NCBI GenBank assembly: GCA_016212695.1
Contig: JACREX010000147.1
Coordinates: 1 to 58,858 of the forward strand
DNA length: 58,858 bases
Direction of reading: 5' to 3'
Source: Bacteroidia bacterium
Lineage (GTDB): Bacteria > Bacteroidota > Bacteroidia > Bacteroidales > GWF2-35-48
Shown piece by piece: positions 26,885 to 34,548 of this stretch (its first letter is position 1; each line of letters opens with the position of its first letter). The translations under genes and the position numbers were made by a program. The notes below the pieces were generated by a model. It was not told where the DNA came from. It ran no database searches and saw nothing but the letters and a program-made list of their open reading frames with translations.

Positions 26885-28072
26885 CTAAATTAAATACGCA
26901 TATGCTGCATAAAATGCGGATGCTGCAACCAAATCGCTCACCGGAACTTTTTCATCCGGGGCATGAGCCAGCACTTCGTTGCCTGGACCAAACCCGATAG
27001 TCGGGATTTTATGAATACCATTGGTTGCAATACCGTTTGTGGAGAATGTCCATTTATCTACTTTAGGTTTTTTGTTAAACAGACCTTCAAAGGCTTTTAC
27101 ACCCGTCTGCACAGCGTGTTCTGACTCTTCGATTTTCCAGGTGGGGTAATATTTTTCCATGCCATAGCGCAACCCGGTGTAAGCTACTTCATCGTAATAA
27201 AGAACTTCAACCGTTGCATCCATGCCCTTTATTATTTCTTGTATTTCTGCCACTGCAGACTCTTTGGTTTCGCCCCATGTCAACCGTCTGTCGAGATGAA
27301 ACTGTGCATAATCGGCAACAGCGCACAATGAAGGGCTGCCCGATTTTATTTCAGAAATGGTAACGGTTCCTTTGCCAAGAAATTCATCAGATTTTAACCG
27401 TTCGTTTAATTTTTCAATTTCAAGAGCTGCCCGTGCTGCCATGTAGATTGCATTTTTACCTCTCTCCGGCGCGCTTCCATGACATGATACTCCTTTGAAT
27501 TTTACTACGATCTCCATTCTGCCTCTGTGTCCCCTGTAAATATTAAGGTTTGTAGGTTCTGTGCTGATCACAAAATCAGGTTTCAGTTTTTCTTCTTCAA
27601 TAAGATAATTCCAGCAAAGGCCATCGCAGTCTTCTTCCATTACTGTTCCGGTTACATATATTGTTACATCACGGTCAAAGCCCATTTCTTTAAGAATTCT
27701 TCCGGCAGTAACCGCAGCAGCCGGTCCGCCTTCCTGGTCAACGGTTCCGCGTCCTAAAACAAATCCCTCTTTAATGTCGCCGCAGAAAGGATCGAATGTC
27801 CAGTTTGCAATATTGCCAACATCCACTGTATCCATGTGGCCATCAATAGCAAGAATTTTTTTGCCATTGCCAATTCTTCCGATAACATTACCCAGTCCGT
27901 CGATGCCCACTTCGTCAAAGCCTGCCTCTTCCATCTGTCTTTTCAGTTCAAGTTGAACATCCCGCTCCTGCAAACTCACTGATTTTATCTTTACAAGTTT
28001 TGATAAATTCTGTGCTGTGTAATCTTTATATTTTTCTGCAAGGGTATTGATCTTTTGAAAAATTTCAGTCAT
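26885..28072 (-). CDS. ygeY: YgeY family M20 hydrolase
   Basis: A dinuclear-zinc M20 peptidase/deacylase of the YgeY type. Metal-ligand motifs are DGHMDTVDVG, GRGTVDQEGG and MEEDCDG, and the dimerisation domain contains FKGVSCHGSAPERGKNA. The start at MTEIFQ is chosen because the track's upstream extension runs through the dispersed repeat at 28090. That leaves 395 residues, a normal family length. In other bacteria YgeY accompanies YgeW and YgeX in nitrogen-compound catabolism. Cytoplasmic, with no signal peptide. Confidence 0.88.
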   Translation of the reverse strand: MTEIFQKINTLAEKYKDYTAQNLSKLVKIKSVSLQERDVQLELKRQMEEAGFDEVGIDGLGNVIGRIGNGKKILAIDGHMDTVDVGNIANWTFDPFCGDIKEGFVLGRGTVDQEGGPAAAVTAGRILKEMGFDRDVTIYVTGTVMEEDCDGLCWNYLIEEEKLKPDFVISTEPTNLNIYRGHRGRMEIVVKFKGVSCHGSAPERGKNAIYMAARAALEIEKLNERLKSDEFLGKGTVTISEIKSGSPSLCAVADYAQFHLDRRLTWGETKESAVAEIQEIIKGMDATVEVLYYDEVAYTGLRYGMEKYYPTWKIEESEHAVQTGVKAFEGLFNKKPKVDKWTFSTNGIATNGIHKIPTIGFGPGNEVLAHAPDEKVPVSDLVAASAFYAAYAYLI

Positions 28073-28089
28073 AATATTTATAGTATTTC

Positions 28090-28223
28090 GGGCGTGTAAA
28101 AAATTAAAGTTTACTTTTACATTAATTATGAATATCGAACCGTAGAATTTTGAAGTAATATCACACTTCGGCATTCATTATTCAGTGTTCATTATTCGAT
28201 ATTTTTAAGTTTAAAATGACAAT
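28090..28223. repeat. Dispersed ~135-bp repeat, copy 1
   Basis: It starts GGGCGTGTAAAAAATTAAAG and ends TTTAAAATGACAAT, and aligns end to end with 58719-58858. Inside it, GAATATCGAACC and TTATTCGATATT form inverted halves. Both copies lie on the 5' side of minus-strand genes. Confidence 0.75.
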
Positions 28224-28412
28224 GTTATTTCTAAACAAATACTTATAACGTAAGAATTTCTGATCCTGTTTGTTTTATAAAAACAAAAATAATGAAATTT
28301 TTATAAACCGAAAGTTGAAGGCTATACATGGCTCGATTTCTAAATAAAAGTTTAAAAAAATTAAAAATGTATTGTCTGAAATCCCGGCACTGGCGCCATT
28401 TTGCACACTTCT

Positions 28413-28520
28413 ATCATCAGCATACTTGCCTGCTGCCTGCCTGCCGGTAGGCAAGCAAGCAGGTATGCGTAGCATTAGCTTTATCAATCCCTGCAAAAAT
28501 GCGGCTTGCACGATTAGGTG
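28413..28520 (-). repeat. attC-like folded repeat A (3' of aldehyde dehydrogenase)
   Basis: The first 102 bp are identical to the matching part of copy B at all but two positions. They include CATACTTGCCTGCTGCC paired with the GCAAGCAGGTATG arm. Read on the minus strand it begins ACCTAATCG ten bases after the ALDH stop, resembling an attC R'' core (RYYYAAC) with one mismatch. The opposite end is not recognisable, so the site is degenerate. Confidence 0.45.
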
Positions 28521-28526
28521 TTCGTA

Positions 28527-29894
28527 TTAAAGCCTCATTAATCTTTTTAACCATGTTAGTTTTTTTTCTGTATTTGGTGGATATCTTAAATTAGGTTCTA
28601 ACCAAAATGGTTTGTCAATAATACTTTTAAAATGAGAAAATGCAATAAATCCGGCATAGCCGTGATAATTACCAAGCCCGCTGTTTCCAATACCGCCAAA
28701 TGGTAAATTGCTATTAGTAATATGCATCATGGCATCATTTACTGCTCCTCCGCCAAATGATATATCCTTCAATAATTTATTTTTAATAGCAATATCGTTT
28801 GTAAAGATATAGCAAGCTAACGGTTTAGGTCTATATTTTATTTCTAAAATGGCATGATTCAAATCGGAATATGAAATTACTGGTAGTATTGGGCCAAATA
28901 TTTCATCTTCCATTACTTTGTCATCAAAAGTCACATCTGTTAATATTGTTGGGGCGATATAACGCTTTTGAAGATCGACTTCGCCACCATAATATATTTT
29001 CTTTTTATCAATTAATTCGATTAAACGATAAAAGTTTCGTTCGTTTATAATTTGAACATAATTGTTGTTTTCAAATGAATATTCAAATTTCCGGATGTAG
29101 TCTTTTAAGTGAATAAGAAATTCTTTTTTAACAGCTTCATCTACCAATATATAATCAGGAGCAATACATGTTTGGCCAGAATTTAAAAATTTTGCCCAAA
29201 CTAAACGCTTTGCAGATTCTTTTAGGTTACAATTCATAGTAACTAATGCAGGACTTTTCCCTCCTAATTCAAGTGTTACAGGTGTCAGATTTTTTGCTGC
29301 TGCTTGATATATAATTTTGCCAACCGGACTACTTCCGGTAAAAAATATTTTGTCGAAATTTTGTTTAAGAAGCTCTGTGGTTTCAAGTATTCCTCCTTCT
29401 ACTACTATCATGAATTCCGGAGAAAAATTTTCATTAATTAGCTTTGCCATTATTGCACTTGTAGCAGAAGGAATTTCGCTGGGCTTTAGAACAACTGTAT
29501 TACCTGATGCAATTGCAGCTACTACTGGAGAGAGTGATAGTAGATAAGGATAGTTCCATGCTCCAATAATCAAACATACTCCTAATGGTTCAGGAATAAT
29601 ATAACTTCGCGCTGGTAGATTTATAAGATTAGTTTTAGTTCTTCTTCGTTTAGCCCATTTGGGCAGTTTATTTATAAATTCATCAATTTCATGGTAGATA
29701 AAACTCAATTCTGTCGTGTAGGTATCAAATTCAGATTTCTTAAAATCACTATAAATCGCCTCATATAAAGCCATTTCATAACCCATTACAACAGACTTGA
29801 GCTTTACTAATTGTTTAATTCTAAAGACAACATCTTTGGTTTGATTAGAATTGAAATAATCAGTTTGATTTTTTACGATTTCATTATAATTCAT
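28527..29894 (-). CDS. Aldehyde dehydrogenase family protein (class 3-like)
   Basis: NAD(P)-dependent aldehyde oxidation is predicted. Visible are the cofactor-loop region FFTGSSPVGKIIY, the Glu motif LELGGKSPALV, the catalytic Cys in NSGQTCIAPDYI, and the C-terminal NLPFGGIGNSGLGNYHG that marks the short class 3/CALDH-type branch without an N-terminal extension. At 455 residues it is complete. Codon third positions look more AT-rich than in the flanking housekeeping genes. It stands alone between two nearly identical attC-like repeats, which suggests acquisition as a cassette (inference). Substrate unknown; a C-terminal hydrophobic anchor is not evident. Confidence 0.88.
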   Translation of the reverse strand: MNYNEIVKNQTDYFNSNQTKDVVFRIKQLVKLKSVVMGYEMALYEAIYSDFKKSEFDTYTTELSFIYHEIDEFINKLPKWAKRRRTKTNLINLPARSYIIPEPLGVCLIIGAWNYPYLLSLSPVVAAIASGNTVVLKPSEIPSATSAIMAKLINENFSPEFMIVVEGGILETTELLKQNFDKIFFTGSSPVGKIIYQAAAKNLTPVTLELGGKSPALVTMNCNLKESAKRLVWAKFLNSGQTCIAPDYILVDEAVKKEFLIHLKDYIRKFEYSFENNNYVQIINERNFYRLIELIDKKKIYYGGEVDLQKRYIAPTILTDVTFDDKVMEDEIFGPILPVISYSDLNHAILEIKYRPKPLACYIFTNDIAIKNKLLKDISFGGGAVNDAMMHITNSNLPFGGIGNSGLGNYHGYAGFIAFSHFKSIIDKPFWLEPNLRYPPNTEKKLTWLKRLMRL

Positions 29895-29956
29895 ATGATT
29901 TTCAATTTTTACAAAGTTGCATTAGATTTCTGAACTCAGGCAGGCTTTGCTCAACT

Positions 29957-30111
29957 GGTTTCTAACGGTACTCGCATAGGCGACGTGCCACATACAATAA
30001 TCATCAGCGTACTTGCCTGCTGCCTGCCTGCCGGTAGGCAAGCAAGCAGGTATGTGTAGCATTAGCTTTATCAATCCCTGCAAAAATGCGGCTTGCACGA
30101 TGTCAGGGGGC
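29957..30111 (-). repeat. attC-like folded repeat B (3' of toxin gene)
   Basis: Read on the minus strand it begins GCCCCCTGAC and ends CCGTTAGAAACC, fitting R'' (RYYYAAC-like) and R' (GTTRRRY-like) cores. Inside, CACATAC/GTATGTG and the GC-rich palindrome GCCTGCCGGTAGGC make a long stem. The inner 102 bp are shared with copy A. The outer CTAACGG...CGACGTGCCACA...ATCATCAGCGTA part is shared with copy C. Confidence 0.5.
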
Positions 30112-30144
30112 GTTTTATTAATCGTGAAATTTATTATTATAGAA

Positions 30145-30777
30145 TCAAACGTACTCTTTAACTTTTATTTGTATGAATTGTTTTATTTCATCCCAAGAAC
30201 ATTTTTTTAAACACTTTGGGCTAATGTCATTCTCTGCATCTTCAAAATATGTGAGACTTTTTATCACATAAAAATTATTGTAATTAGAGAACTTTTGCTC
30301 AAAGGATGAAATCATCTCTTTTAAAGTATATTCCTGTAAGAGAAAATAAATATCGTAGAAGTCTTTTTTTGCTCCTCTATTTGCAATAGCTGCTAATTTC
30401 ATCGGAATTATATCTTCCTTAGATAATAAGCGAATCCCATCAATATTTAATGGAGGATTTATTAATTGGTAAGAATATTTTACTATATCTACTTTGATAT
30501 AATTATTTGAATTCTCAGGATAAGCTATTTTTTGATTAAGTCCTCCTTTATTTTCTGATACATCTTGCAATTGATAATGTTGTTCTAATAGCATTCTTAT
30601 TTCTGATGGATTAAATATTTTATCTGTGAATAAATCCAAATCAACGGATATTCTATGTCCTAATTGTAAACCTAAAGCAGTTCCACCGACTAAATTAAAA
30701 TCTGTCAGAAAATATTGCTGCATTAAGCTCTTTAATAATTCCAAAGTTCTTTTGTCGATGGCGGTATATTGTAGCAT
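30145..30777 (-). CDS. AbiEii/AbiGii-type nucleotidyltransferase toxin
   Basis: The DUF1814/AbiEii fold is recognised from GGTALGLQLGHRISVDLDLF (about residues 27-46), containing the GS/GG loop and the paired carboxylates of a nucleotidyltransferase. The later KKDFYDIYFLL motif is also typical. AbiEii proteins are toxins of type IV toxin-antitoxin or abortive-infection systems that modify tRNA. Length 210 is at the short end of the family. It overlaps the upstream small gene by 46 bp, which suggests coupled expression. AT-rich codons and the flanking attC-like repeats suggest horizontal gain. Confidence 0.85.
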   Translation of the reverse strand: MLQYTAIDKRTLELLKSLMQQYFLTDFNLVGGTALGLQLGHRISVDLDLFTDKIFNPSEIRMLLEQHYQLQDVSENKGGLNQKIAYPENSNNYIKVDIVKYSYQLINPPLNIDGIRLLSKEDIIPMKLAAIANRGAKKDFYDIYFLLQEYTLKEMISSFEQKFSNYNNFYVIKSLTYFEDAENDISPKCLKKCSWDEIKQFIQIKVKEYV

Positions 30778-31016
30778 TTGAACTCAGTTTTTGATATATT
30801 AAAATAAATACTGCAAAAATTTAATGTTTTTTGGTCTAAATATCTCATCTTAATAATTTCCTGTTTTATTCTCTCTAAACCATAATAACTCTTTAATTCC
30901 TGCCAATCTTTTATAGTACCTCTCAATAATACACGATTAATGATGAATTGAGAATATTTTTGATAGTCAATATTATTAAAATCCACGTCCCAAAATAATG
31001 AAATATCAATGTTCAT
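30732..31016 (-). CDS. Putative cognate antitoxin of the AbiEii-like toxin
   Basis: A 94-residue acidic-aromatic protein encoded directly upstream of, and overlapping, the AbiEii-type gene. The pattern ISLFWDVDFNNIDY...KDWQELKSYYGLERIKQEI is what I know from small proteins that partner AbiEii genes in Bacteroidota (DUF6922-like). It has no winged-helix N-terminus that I can identify, so it may not be an AbiEi orthologue. The antitoxin role is inferred from position and size. Confidence 0.65.
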   Translation of the reverse strand: MNIDISLFWDVDFNNIDYQKYSQFIINRVLLRGTIKDWQELKSYYGLERIKQEIIKMRYLDQKTLNFCSIYFNISKTEFKCYNIPPSTKELWNY

Positions 31017-31364
31017 TTTATAATATTTTTAAGTCTTTAAGTATTACTATAGCTGACTTGTACAAAGATAATTATAATATTGTTATTTTCAAAATGCCCC
31101 CTAACGGCCCGCTGGCAGGCGACGTGCCACACACCATAAATCATCAGCGTATATCCGCCAGTTGGCGGATTAGCTTTTCAATACGTGTGGCATTTTTCTT
31201 ATGCTTTGGTTATTAATCCTCCGTTGTTTCTGTATCAATAGGAAATCTGATATTATTTATTTGTATTATTAATTTGTCCCCAAATACTACTCTTTTATTC
31301 AAACTTAAAAAACCACCTTCAAAGAAGGTGGTCATGTTTTTAATAGCTTTGCTCAAAAATAAAT
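31017..31364. other. TA / IS200 spacer with attC-like site C
   Basis: It holds the toxin-antitoxin leader, attC-like element C (31096-31218) and the left end of the IS200-like element (hairpin 31312-31332). No gene is seen; ORFs 30998..31216 and 31213..31590 are shadows. Confidence 0.6.
31096..31218 (-). repeat. attC-like folded repeat C
   Basis: On the minus strand it ends CCGTTAGGGGGC, a good R' core. TGCCACAC and GTGTGGCA are perfect 8-bp arms, and ATCCGCCAGTTGGCGGAT is a nested perfect hairpin. The sequence from CTAACGG to ATCATCAGCGTA aligns with copy B, but the GC-rich palindrome of A and B is absent. The R'' end is not recognisable, perhaps because of the neighbouring IS. Confidence 0.45.
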
Positions 31365-31805
31365 ATGAGCAAATATAAGAAAATATCACACGTAATCTAT
31401 TATCATGTTTTTCATATAGTATGGACACCAAAATATAGATACAGAGTATTATCAGGTCCCCTAAAGGAATTTGTAGAAGAGTCCGTCCGAATGCTATGTG
31501 AGTGGAAAAGAGTAGAAATATTGGAATTAAATATACAACCAGATCATGTTCACATTGTAGTATTTGTAGAGCCGAAGTTGTCAACATCAAATTTCATGGG
31601 GATCTTAAAAGGTAAGACTGCCATAAAAATATTTAAAAGTTTTCCAGGGTTGAAAAAGAAACCATACTGGGGAAATCATTTTTGGTCAAGAGGATATTGT
31701 TCAAGTACTGTCGGTTTAGATGAGGAGAAAATAAGAAAATATGTCAAATACCAAGAAGAACAGGAAAAGTTATATGAACAGGAGCAAGGGTCATTCGATT
31801 TTTGA
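31365..31805 (+). CDS. tnpA: IS200/IS605 TnpA transposase
   Basis: A Y1 HUH single-strand transposase, 146 residues. The HUH motif is PDHVHIVV (about residue 66) and the catalytic Tyr lies in KYVKYQEEQ (about residue 125). The beginning HVIYYHVFHIVWTPKYRYR and GNHFWSRGYCSSTVG are family signatures. It is complete and likely active. Its stop codon is inside a small hairpin GAGCCCTATGGGCTC (31804-31818) followed by T residues, which may act as a terminator. Confidence 0.92.
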   Translation: MSKYKKISHVIYYHVFHIVWTPKYRYRVLSGPLKEFVEESVRMLCEWKRVEILELNIQPDHVHIVVFVEPKLSTSNFMGILKGKTAIKIFKSFPGLKKKPYWGNHFWSRGYCSSTVGLDEEKIRKYVKYQEEQEKLYEQEQGSFDF

Positions 31806-31822
31806 GCCCTATGGGCTCTTTC
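31804..31822 (+). terminator. Possible tnpA terminator
   Basis: GAGCCC/GGGCTC with loop TAT is followed by TTTCT. The stem overlaps the tnpA stop codon. It is short but well placed. Confidence 0.45.
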
Positions 31823-31837
31823 TCACAAAGCCACCTT

Positions 31838-32260
31838 CTAAGAAGGTGGATTCTTTACTTCGTAATCAAAAAATTTATAATTTTTTTTTGCAAAGGCAAC
31901 AATATGTCCGTCCGGATCGCTGACATAAGCTACGCAGTCGCCCCAGTCGCGCGGAAGGGGTTCGCTCACTGCTTTTGCGCCGGCATCTATAGCTCTTGTA
32001 AAACAAGATTCAACTGCATCCACATACAGGTACAGCTCGCACCTGGGAATACCGTTTCCCGCAGAAGGATGAGGCGTTTTATCCTGCAATATTTTGGCAA
32101 TGCTTTTTTCTGGCATAAGGCCTAATTTGCAGTCGCCGGATAATTGAAACTCTGTCATCCCGGGAACATCCAGAACCGGGTCTGACTGTAGCGCCTGTTT
32201 GTAAAAATTCCTGCTTTTCTGCTGGTCTGCTACATACAGGATGAATTCGATTTTTGTCAT
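31838..32260 (-). CDS. VOC family (glyoxalase/bleomycin-resistance-like) protein
   Basis: A single vicinal-oxygen-chelate domain protein. MTKIEFILYVADQQKSRNFY opens the first beta-alpha-beta module, and the DPDGHIVAFAKK signature closes the second. The catalytic or ligand role is unknown. It is the last gene of a prmC-recX-eamA-VOC operon, 4 bp after the transporter gene. The final residues (EVKNPPS) and the TAG stop are encoded by the right-end hairpin of the IS200 element, so the natural C-terminus has been replaced by a short tail. The core domain looks complete. Confidence 0.85.
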   Translation of the reverse strand: MTKIEFILYVADQQKSRNFYKQALQSDPVLDVPGMTEFQLSGDCKLGLMPEKSIAKILQDKTPHPSAGNGIPRCELYLYVDAVESCFTRAIDAGAKAVSEPLPRDWGDCVAYVSDPDGHIVAFAKKNYKFFDYEVKNPPS

Positions 32261-32264
32261 AGTA

Positions 32265-33155
32265 TTATTTTAAAAACCTAAAACTTTTCAGTTGAGATAT
32301 CATCACGCCGGCAATTACAATTATGATTCCTGCTGTTTTTTGAAGTGTGATTTCTTCTCCTATCACAAAGAACGAGAATATCACGGTAAAGATGGGAATG
32401 ATGTTCACAAAGATGATGGATTTTACCACGCCTAATTTTTTCACGCTGTATGTATAAAAAATATAAGCAAGCGACGAGGCAAAAATTGCCAGGAAAATGA
32501 TTGAAGAAATTGCTTTTAGATTGTGGTCTGCCTGCACAAATCCTTTTGCATCGAAGGCCAGGAACAGGGGCAGGAAATACGCTATGCCGAAAATATTCTG
32601 ATAGGTAATAATTGAGACAGCATTGTATTTCGAAGATATTTTTTTCAACACAATGGAATAAAAAACAGCCGAGAAAACAGCGATAAATAACAGGCCGATC
32701 CCAACAGGAGAAGCCGATATGGAAAGGCCGCTGACAGAGATCACGAAGTATATGCCGGCCATGGATAAAATAATGCCGAGCAGGTTCATGACGGTTATTT
32801 TTTCCTTCAGGAAATAGAAGGCGGCAATGGGCGAAAAAAGCGGAATGGTAGAAATGATTACCGATGCCGTGGTGGGCGATACCCGCTGCAATCCGAACGA
32901 TTCGCCAAGAAAATATAACAGCGGCTGGAACAAAACCAATAGCAGAAAATGTTTGATGTCTTCACGTTGGAGTTTTTGCAATTGCTTCACCGATGTGAGC
33001 ACAATTACCAGCATTGCAGAAGAAAGGATCAGCCTGATGAAAATAATTGTGATCGGTTGATAGGTCTGCAGGGCTATCTTGCTCCATACAAACGAAAAAC
33101 TCCAGAAGATCATCGAAAGGGTTACGCAGGCGTATGTCTTGAAAGATTCGTTCAA
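32265..33155 (-). CDS. EamA/DMT-superfamily transporter
   Basis: An inner-membrane drug/metabolite transporter of ten predicted helices arranged as two EamA repeats of about 140 residues. The first begins CVTLSMIFWSFSFVWSKIAL and contains FGLQRVSPTTASVI; the second ends with FFVIGEEITLQKTAGIIIV. At 296 residues it is full length. Substrate cannot be assigned (amino acids, metabolites or drugs in known relatives). It is tightly packed between recX (5-bp gap) and the VOC gene (4-bp gap). Confidence 0.9.
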   Translation of the reverse strand: MNESFKTYACVTLSMIFWSFSFVWSKIALQTYQPITIIFIRLILSSAMLVIVLTSVKQLQKLQREDIKHFLLLVLFQPLLYFLGESFGLQRVSPTTASVIISTIPLFSPIAAFYFLKEKITVMNLLGIILSMAGIYFVISVSGLSISASPVGIGLLFIAVFSAVFYSIVLKKISSKYNAVSIITYQNIFGIAYFLPLFLAFDAKGFVQADHNLKAISSIIFLAIFASSLAYIFYTYSVKKLGVVKSIIFVNIIPIFTVIFSFFVIGEEITLQKTAGIIIVIAGVMISQLKSFRFLK

Positions 33156-33160
33156 AGGGT

Positions 33161-33637
33161 TCAGGATTTTATCAGTTCTTCGATCACCCGCAGCGACAGG
33201 TTAGTTTCAAATCCTTTGCCCTGCGCAAATTTCAGGAGCTTTCCCATAAGCTCGTATTTGTTTTTTGCAGATACATTTTTTAATTTGCTTTTGATCTCTT
33301 TTTTCAGAACGCCGAGGTAATCTTTATCATCAATACGGCCGAGCGCCGAGTGAATGATTTCGCCGGGAATGGATTTTTCTTTCAGCGCATATTCAATCTT
33401 TTTTTTCCCCCATTTGTTAAAGCGGAATTTGTCGTTTACAAAAGCATTGGCATAGCGGGTTTCGTCTATGTATCCCTCTTTTATTAAGAGTGTAATAACC
33501 GCATCAAACTGTTCGGAAGAAAGGCTCCATTCTTTCAGTTTATGTCTGATTTCAGAAGTGCATTTTTCCCGTCCGCTGCATAATTTTTTTGCTTTTTTCA
33601 GCGCTTCTTTTACATCTGTCGGTTTGGTTTTTTCCAT
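33161..33637 (-). CDS. recX: Regulatory protein RecX
   Basis: RecX binds and limits RecA filaments. The 158-residue protein is made of three-helix repeats; GYIDETRYANAFVNDKFRFN and WGKKKIEYALKEKSIPGEII are the conserved RecX segments. The N-terminal KLCSGREKCTSEIRHKLKEW repeat fits as well. It lies 8 bp after prmC and 5 bp before the transporter gene, so it is not linked to recA here. Confidence 0.9.
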   Translation of the reverse strand: MEKTKPTDVKEALKKAKKLCSGREKCTSEIRHKLKEWSLSSEQFDAVITLLIKEGYIDETRYANAFVNDKFRFNKWGKKKIEYALKEKSIPGEIIHSALGRIDDKDYLGVLKKEIKSKLKNVSAKNKYELMGKLLKFAQGKGFETNLSLRVIEELIKS

Positions 33638-33645
33638 TTAAAAAA

Positions 33646-34512
33646 TTATTGCCGGATACCCCGGATCATCCTGTATTTCCCGTTGAGATCTTTTTTCAGT
33701 TCAATATCTTGGAACCCTTTTTCAAGGAGCAGGAGTTTTACATCCATATACAGGTACTCGTTGAGTTCAAAATAAATCCTGCCGTTATTTTTCAGGTGTT
33801 TGGTTGCAAAATCGGTAATCGTCTGGTAAAAGATCAGGGGATTATCGTTGGGCACGAACAATGCGGTCGCAGGTTCGTAATTCAGCACATTCGGCCTCAT
33901 CTGTTGTTTCTCGCTTTCCCTCACATATGGCGGGTTGCTTACGATGATGTCGTAATTGTTGTCGAATTTCTGAAGCGGCCAGTTGAGTATGTCGCCCACA
34001 AAAAAATTCACTAATGAATTATGTTTGAACCCATTTTCTGTGGCAAGGGTGATTATTTTTTCGGATATATCAAAGGCATCCACTTTTGACCGGAAAATAT
34101 TTTTGTTCAGCGCAACGGCTATGCAACCGCTGCCGGTTCCGATATCAAGAATTTTTACAAGCCGGCTACCGGTTTCCTGGATGATCCAGTCCACAAGTTC
34201 TTCGGTTTCCTGGCGCGGAATCAGTACGTCGGGCGTAACCGTAAATTCAAGATTGTAAAATTCCGTTTTTCCGAAGATATACTGAATCGGTTTGTGATTT
34301 TTAAGCTGACAGGTAATATCGCGTATTTTATGCCAGCCCTCGTCCGGGATTTCTAAGTTTGAATTAGCATACAGGTCAACCTTGGAGTAGCCCAGCGCTT
34401 CTTCAAAAATCATATAAATAAAATTCTGAATTTCACGCTCTGGATATAAGCCTGCCAGTTCTTTTTTAATGAAATTGCTGATCCTGTTGATGGTATTTTG
34501 AGAATTATTCAT
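33646..34512 (-). CDS. prmC: Peptide chain release factor N5-glutamine methyltransferase
   Basis: PrmC methylates the GGQ glutamine of release factors RF1/RF2 using SAM. The N-terminal helical domain (1-85) precedes a Rossmann methyltransferase with IPRQETEELVDWI, the SAM loop ILDIGTGSGCIAVAL (about residue 115) and the NPPYV catalytic motif (about residue 185). At 288 residues it is full length. It is the first gene of the prmC-recX-eamA-VOC operon, divergent from ribD. Confidence 0.95.
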   Translation of the reverse strand: MNNSQNTINRISNFIKKELAGLYPEREIQNFIYMIFEEALGYSKVDLYANSNLEIPDEGWHKIRDITCQLKNHKPIQYIFGKTEFYNLEFTVTPDVLIPRQETEELVDWIIQETGSRLVKILDIGTGSGCIAVALNKNIFRSKVDAFDISEKIITLATENGFKHNSLVNFFVGDILNWPLQKFDNNYDIIVSNPPYVRESEKQQMRPNVLNYEPATALFVPNDNPLIFYQTITDFATKHLKNNGRIYFELNEYLYMDVKLLLLEKGFQDIELKKDLNGKYRMIRGIRQ

Positions 34513-34548
34513 TTATTTTGAATTAAGATTTGATTTAAAAACAAGATG

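Larger units (their letters stand above)
28073..28526. other. Intergenic region with dispersed repeat and attC-like site
   Basis: There is no gene. It holds copy 1 of a dispersed repeat (28090-28223), an AT-rich stretch, and attC-like element A (28413-28520). ORF 28275..28511 is spurious: it reads through the GC-rich palindrome, giving the ACLPTGRQA string. Confidence 0.7.
31309..31849 (+). mobile_element. IS200/IS605-family insertion sequence (tnpA only)
   Basis: A single tnpA is bracketed by subterminal palindromes characteristic of this family: ACCACCTTCAAAGAAGGTGG(T) at 31312-31332 and CCACCTTCTAAGAAGGTGG at 31831-31849. Both are in the same orientation and nearly the same sequence. There is no tnpB, so this is an IS200-type element. 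Exact cleavage sites cannot be fixed from sequence alone; the given limits are those of the hairpins. The right hairpin contains the stop codon of the neighbouring VOC gene. Confidence 0.8.

Noticed and set aside
28275-28511. 78-aa ORF containing ACLPTGRQA
   Set aside because: It reads through the GC-rich mini-palindrome; this string is a common artefact of such repeats in Bacteroidota.
31838-32260. VOC gene as a further integron cassette
   Set aside because: It is 4 bp from the transporter gene in a compact chromosomal operon, with no attC-like site on its 5' side.
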